A DNA stretch of 64,000 nt, taken from NCBI RefSeq assembly GCF_000812665.2, contig NZ_CP014327.1:2323501-2387500 (forward strand), written 5' to 3'. Position numbers and translations under genes: made by a program. Below the pieces are notes generated by a model, which made no database searches, was not told the DNA's origin, and saw only the letters and a program-made list of their open reading frames with translations. Position 1 is the first letter of the stretch. Every line of letters begins with the position of its first letter. Source of the stretch: Falsihalocynthiibacter arcticus. Its GTDB lineage: Bacteria > Pseudomonadota > Alphaproteobacteria > Rhodobacterales > Rhodobacteraceae. Below are positions 63,838-64,000 of this stretch, one piece after another.

Positions 63838-64000
63838 ACGCTGTCCGAATTTGCCGGACCACTTCAGTCTCTAACGGGCGCATTCTTGGTTCAACTGTGG
63901 ACAGTAAACCCGTCGATGGTACCTTGACGGTCAAGGAACCCTTTGGCCTCGCCATTGATCAGCAAGACCAGATTTGGGTCACCAATAGCGGCACGAACAC
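63838..64000 (+). pseudogene. Partial NHL/SMP-30-like beta-propeller sequence at the right edge
   Basis: From a stop near 63836 an open frame reads STVDSKPVDGTLTVKEPFGL then AIDQQDQIWVTNSGTNT and leaves the window. The pattern 'p.glaiD..d.iWVtNsg.ntv' is the repeat of NHL/SMP-30/Vgb-type beta-propellers. No start codon fits, so the 5' part may have been lost when IS21 or other events rearranged this site. The remaining part beyond 64000 cannot be judged. Confidence 0.5.

Overview
The window looks like accessory DNA (genomic island, chromid or plasmid) of a marine alphaproteobacterium of the Rhodobacterales/Roseobacter type. The reasons are two complete TRAP uptake operons, a Cox-type molybdenum hydroxylase with a CoxG-like partner, several solute ABC transporters each beside a LysR or GntR regulator, short intergenic gaps with ATGA-type overlaps, and a dense load of insertion sequences (IS5/IS427, IS3, IS481, IS110, IS30, IS1182, IS21). 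No rRNA, intact tRNA, CRISPR array or core housekeeping operon was seen. The genus cannot be fixed from sequence reading alone.

Layout: (1) 1-4340, a carbohydrate-type ABC importer on the minus strand with a divergent LysR gene. (2) 4341-8101, an IS5-type insertion, IS and dehydrogenase remnants, and one uncharacterised 334-residue protein. (3) 8102-16197, a TetR gene with paired operators, then a three-subunit molybdenum hydroxylase, a CoxG-like protein and a Tat-exported TRAP system: a substrate-uptake-and-hydroxylation module. (4) 16237-17172, a palindrome plus LysR and serine-recombinase relics. (5) 17804-25580, a GntR gene, a second TRAP system, a V4R-domain protein, an HpcH/HpaI aldolase, a flavin reductase, a LysR gene and an acyl-CoA-dehydrogenase-fold monooxygenase: a second candidate degradation module. 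(6) 25670-26514, a tetranucleotide repeat and fragments of IS3 transposase, a mobilisation protein and probably a sugar-acid kinase. (7) 26794-36721, a GntR-controlled sugar operon: a ribose/rhamnose-type ABC importer, SDR dehydrogenase, lactonase, UxuA-type dehydratase, aldose dehydrogenase and mutarotase. This is nearly a complete oxidative route for L-fucose or a similar aldose, with UxuA in the place where fuconate dehydratase is normally found. (8) 36722-38298, integrase and DUF3768-like fragments. (9) 38299-46460, a LysR gene, two AhpD/CMD-fold proteins, an oligopeptide-type ABC importer and a 2-hydroxychromene-2-carboxylate isomerase-like protein. (10) 46461-49391, a graveyard of IS, EVE-like and TpsB fragments. 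(11) 49660-51702, UspA and an alanine/sodium symporter. (12) 51838-54594, IS30 and IS1182 copies back to back. (13) 54595-64000, a GC-rich AEC transporter, plasmid-type and IS110 remnants, a broken pyridoxamine-oxidase-like gene, a winged-helix/TPR regulator divergent from a secreted cupin, a complete IS21, and the start of a beta-propeller fragment.

One window-wide feature affects the reading of the genes. Five otherwise well-preserved genes (CoxG-like, TRAP DctM, ABC permease DppB, ABC ATPase DppF, AGCS symporter) are each broken by what looks like one missing base in a G or C run, and a sixth gene start (sugar permease at 27786/27830) may be affected in the same way. Several of these genes have correct stop/start overlaps only after the base is restored. 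I therefore treat them as probably functional genes with consensus errors rather than true pseudogenes. The frameshifts and deletions in the IS fragments and the pyridoxamine-oxidase gene look like genuine decay.
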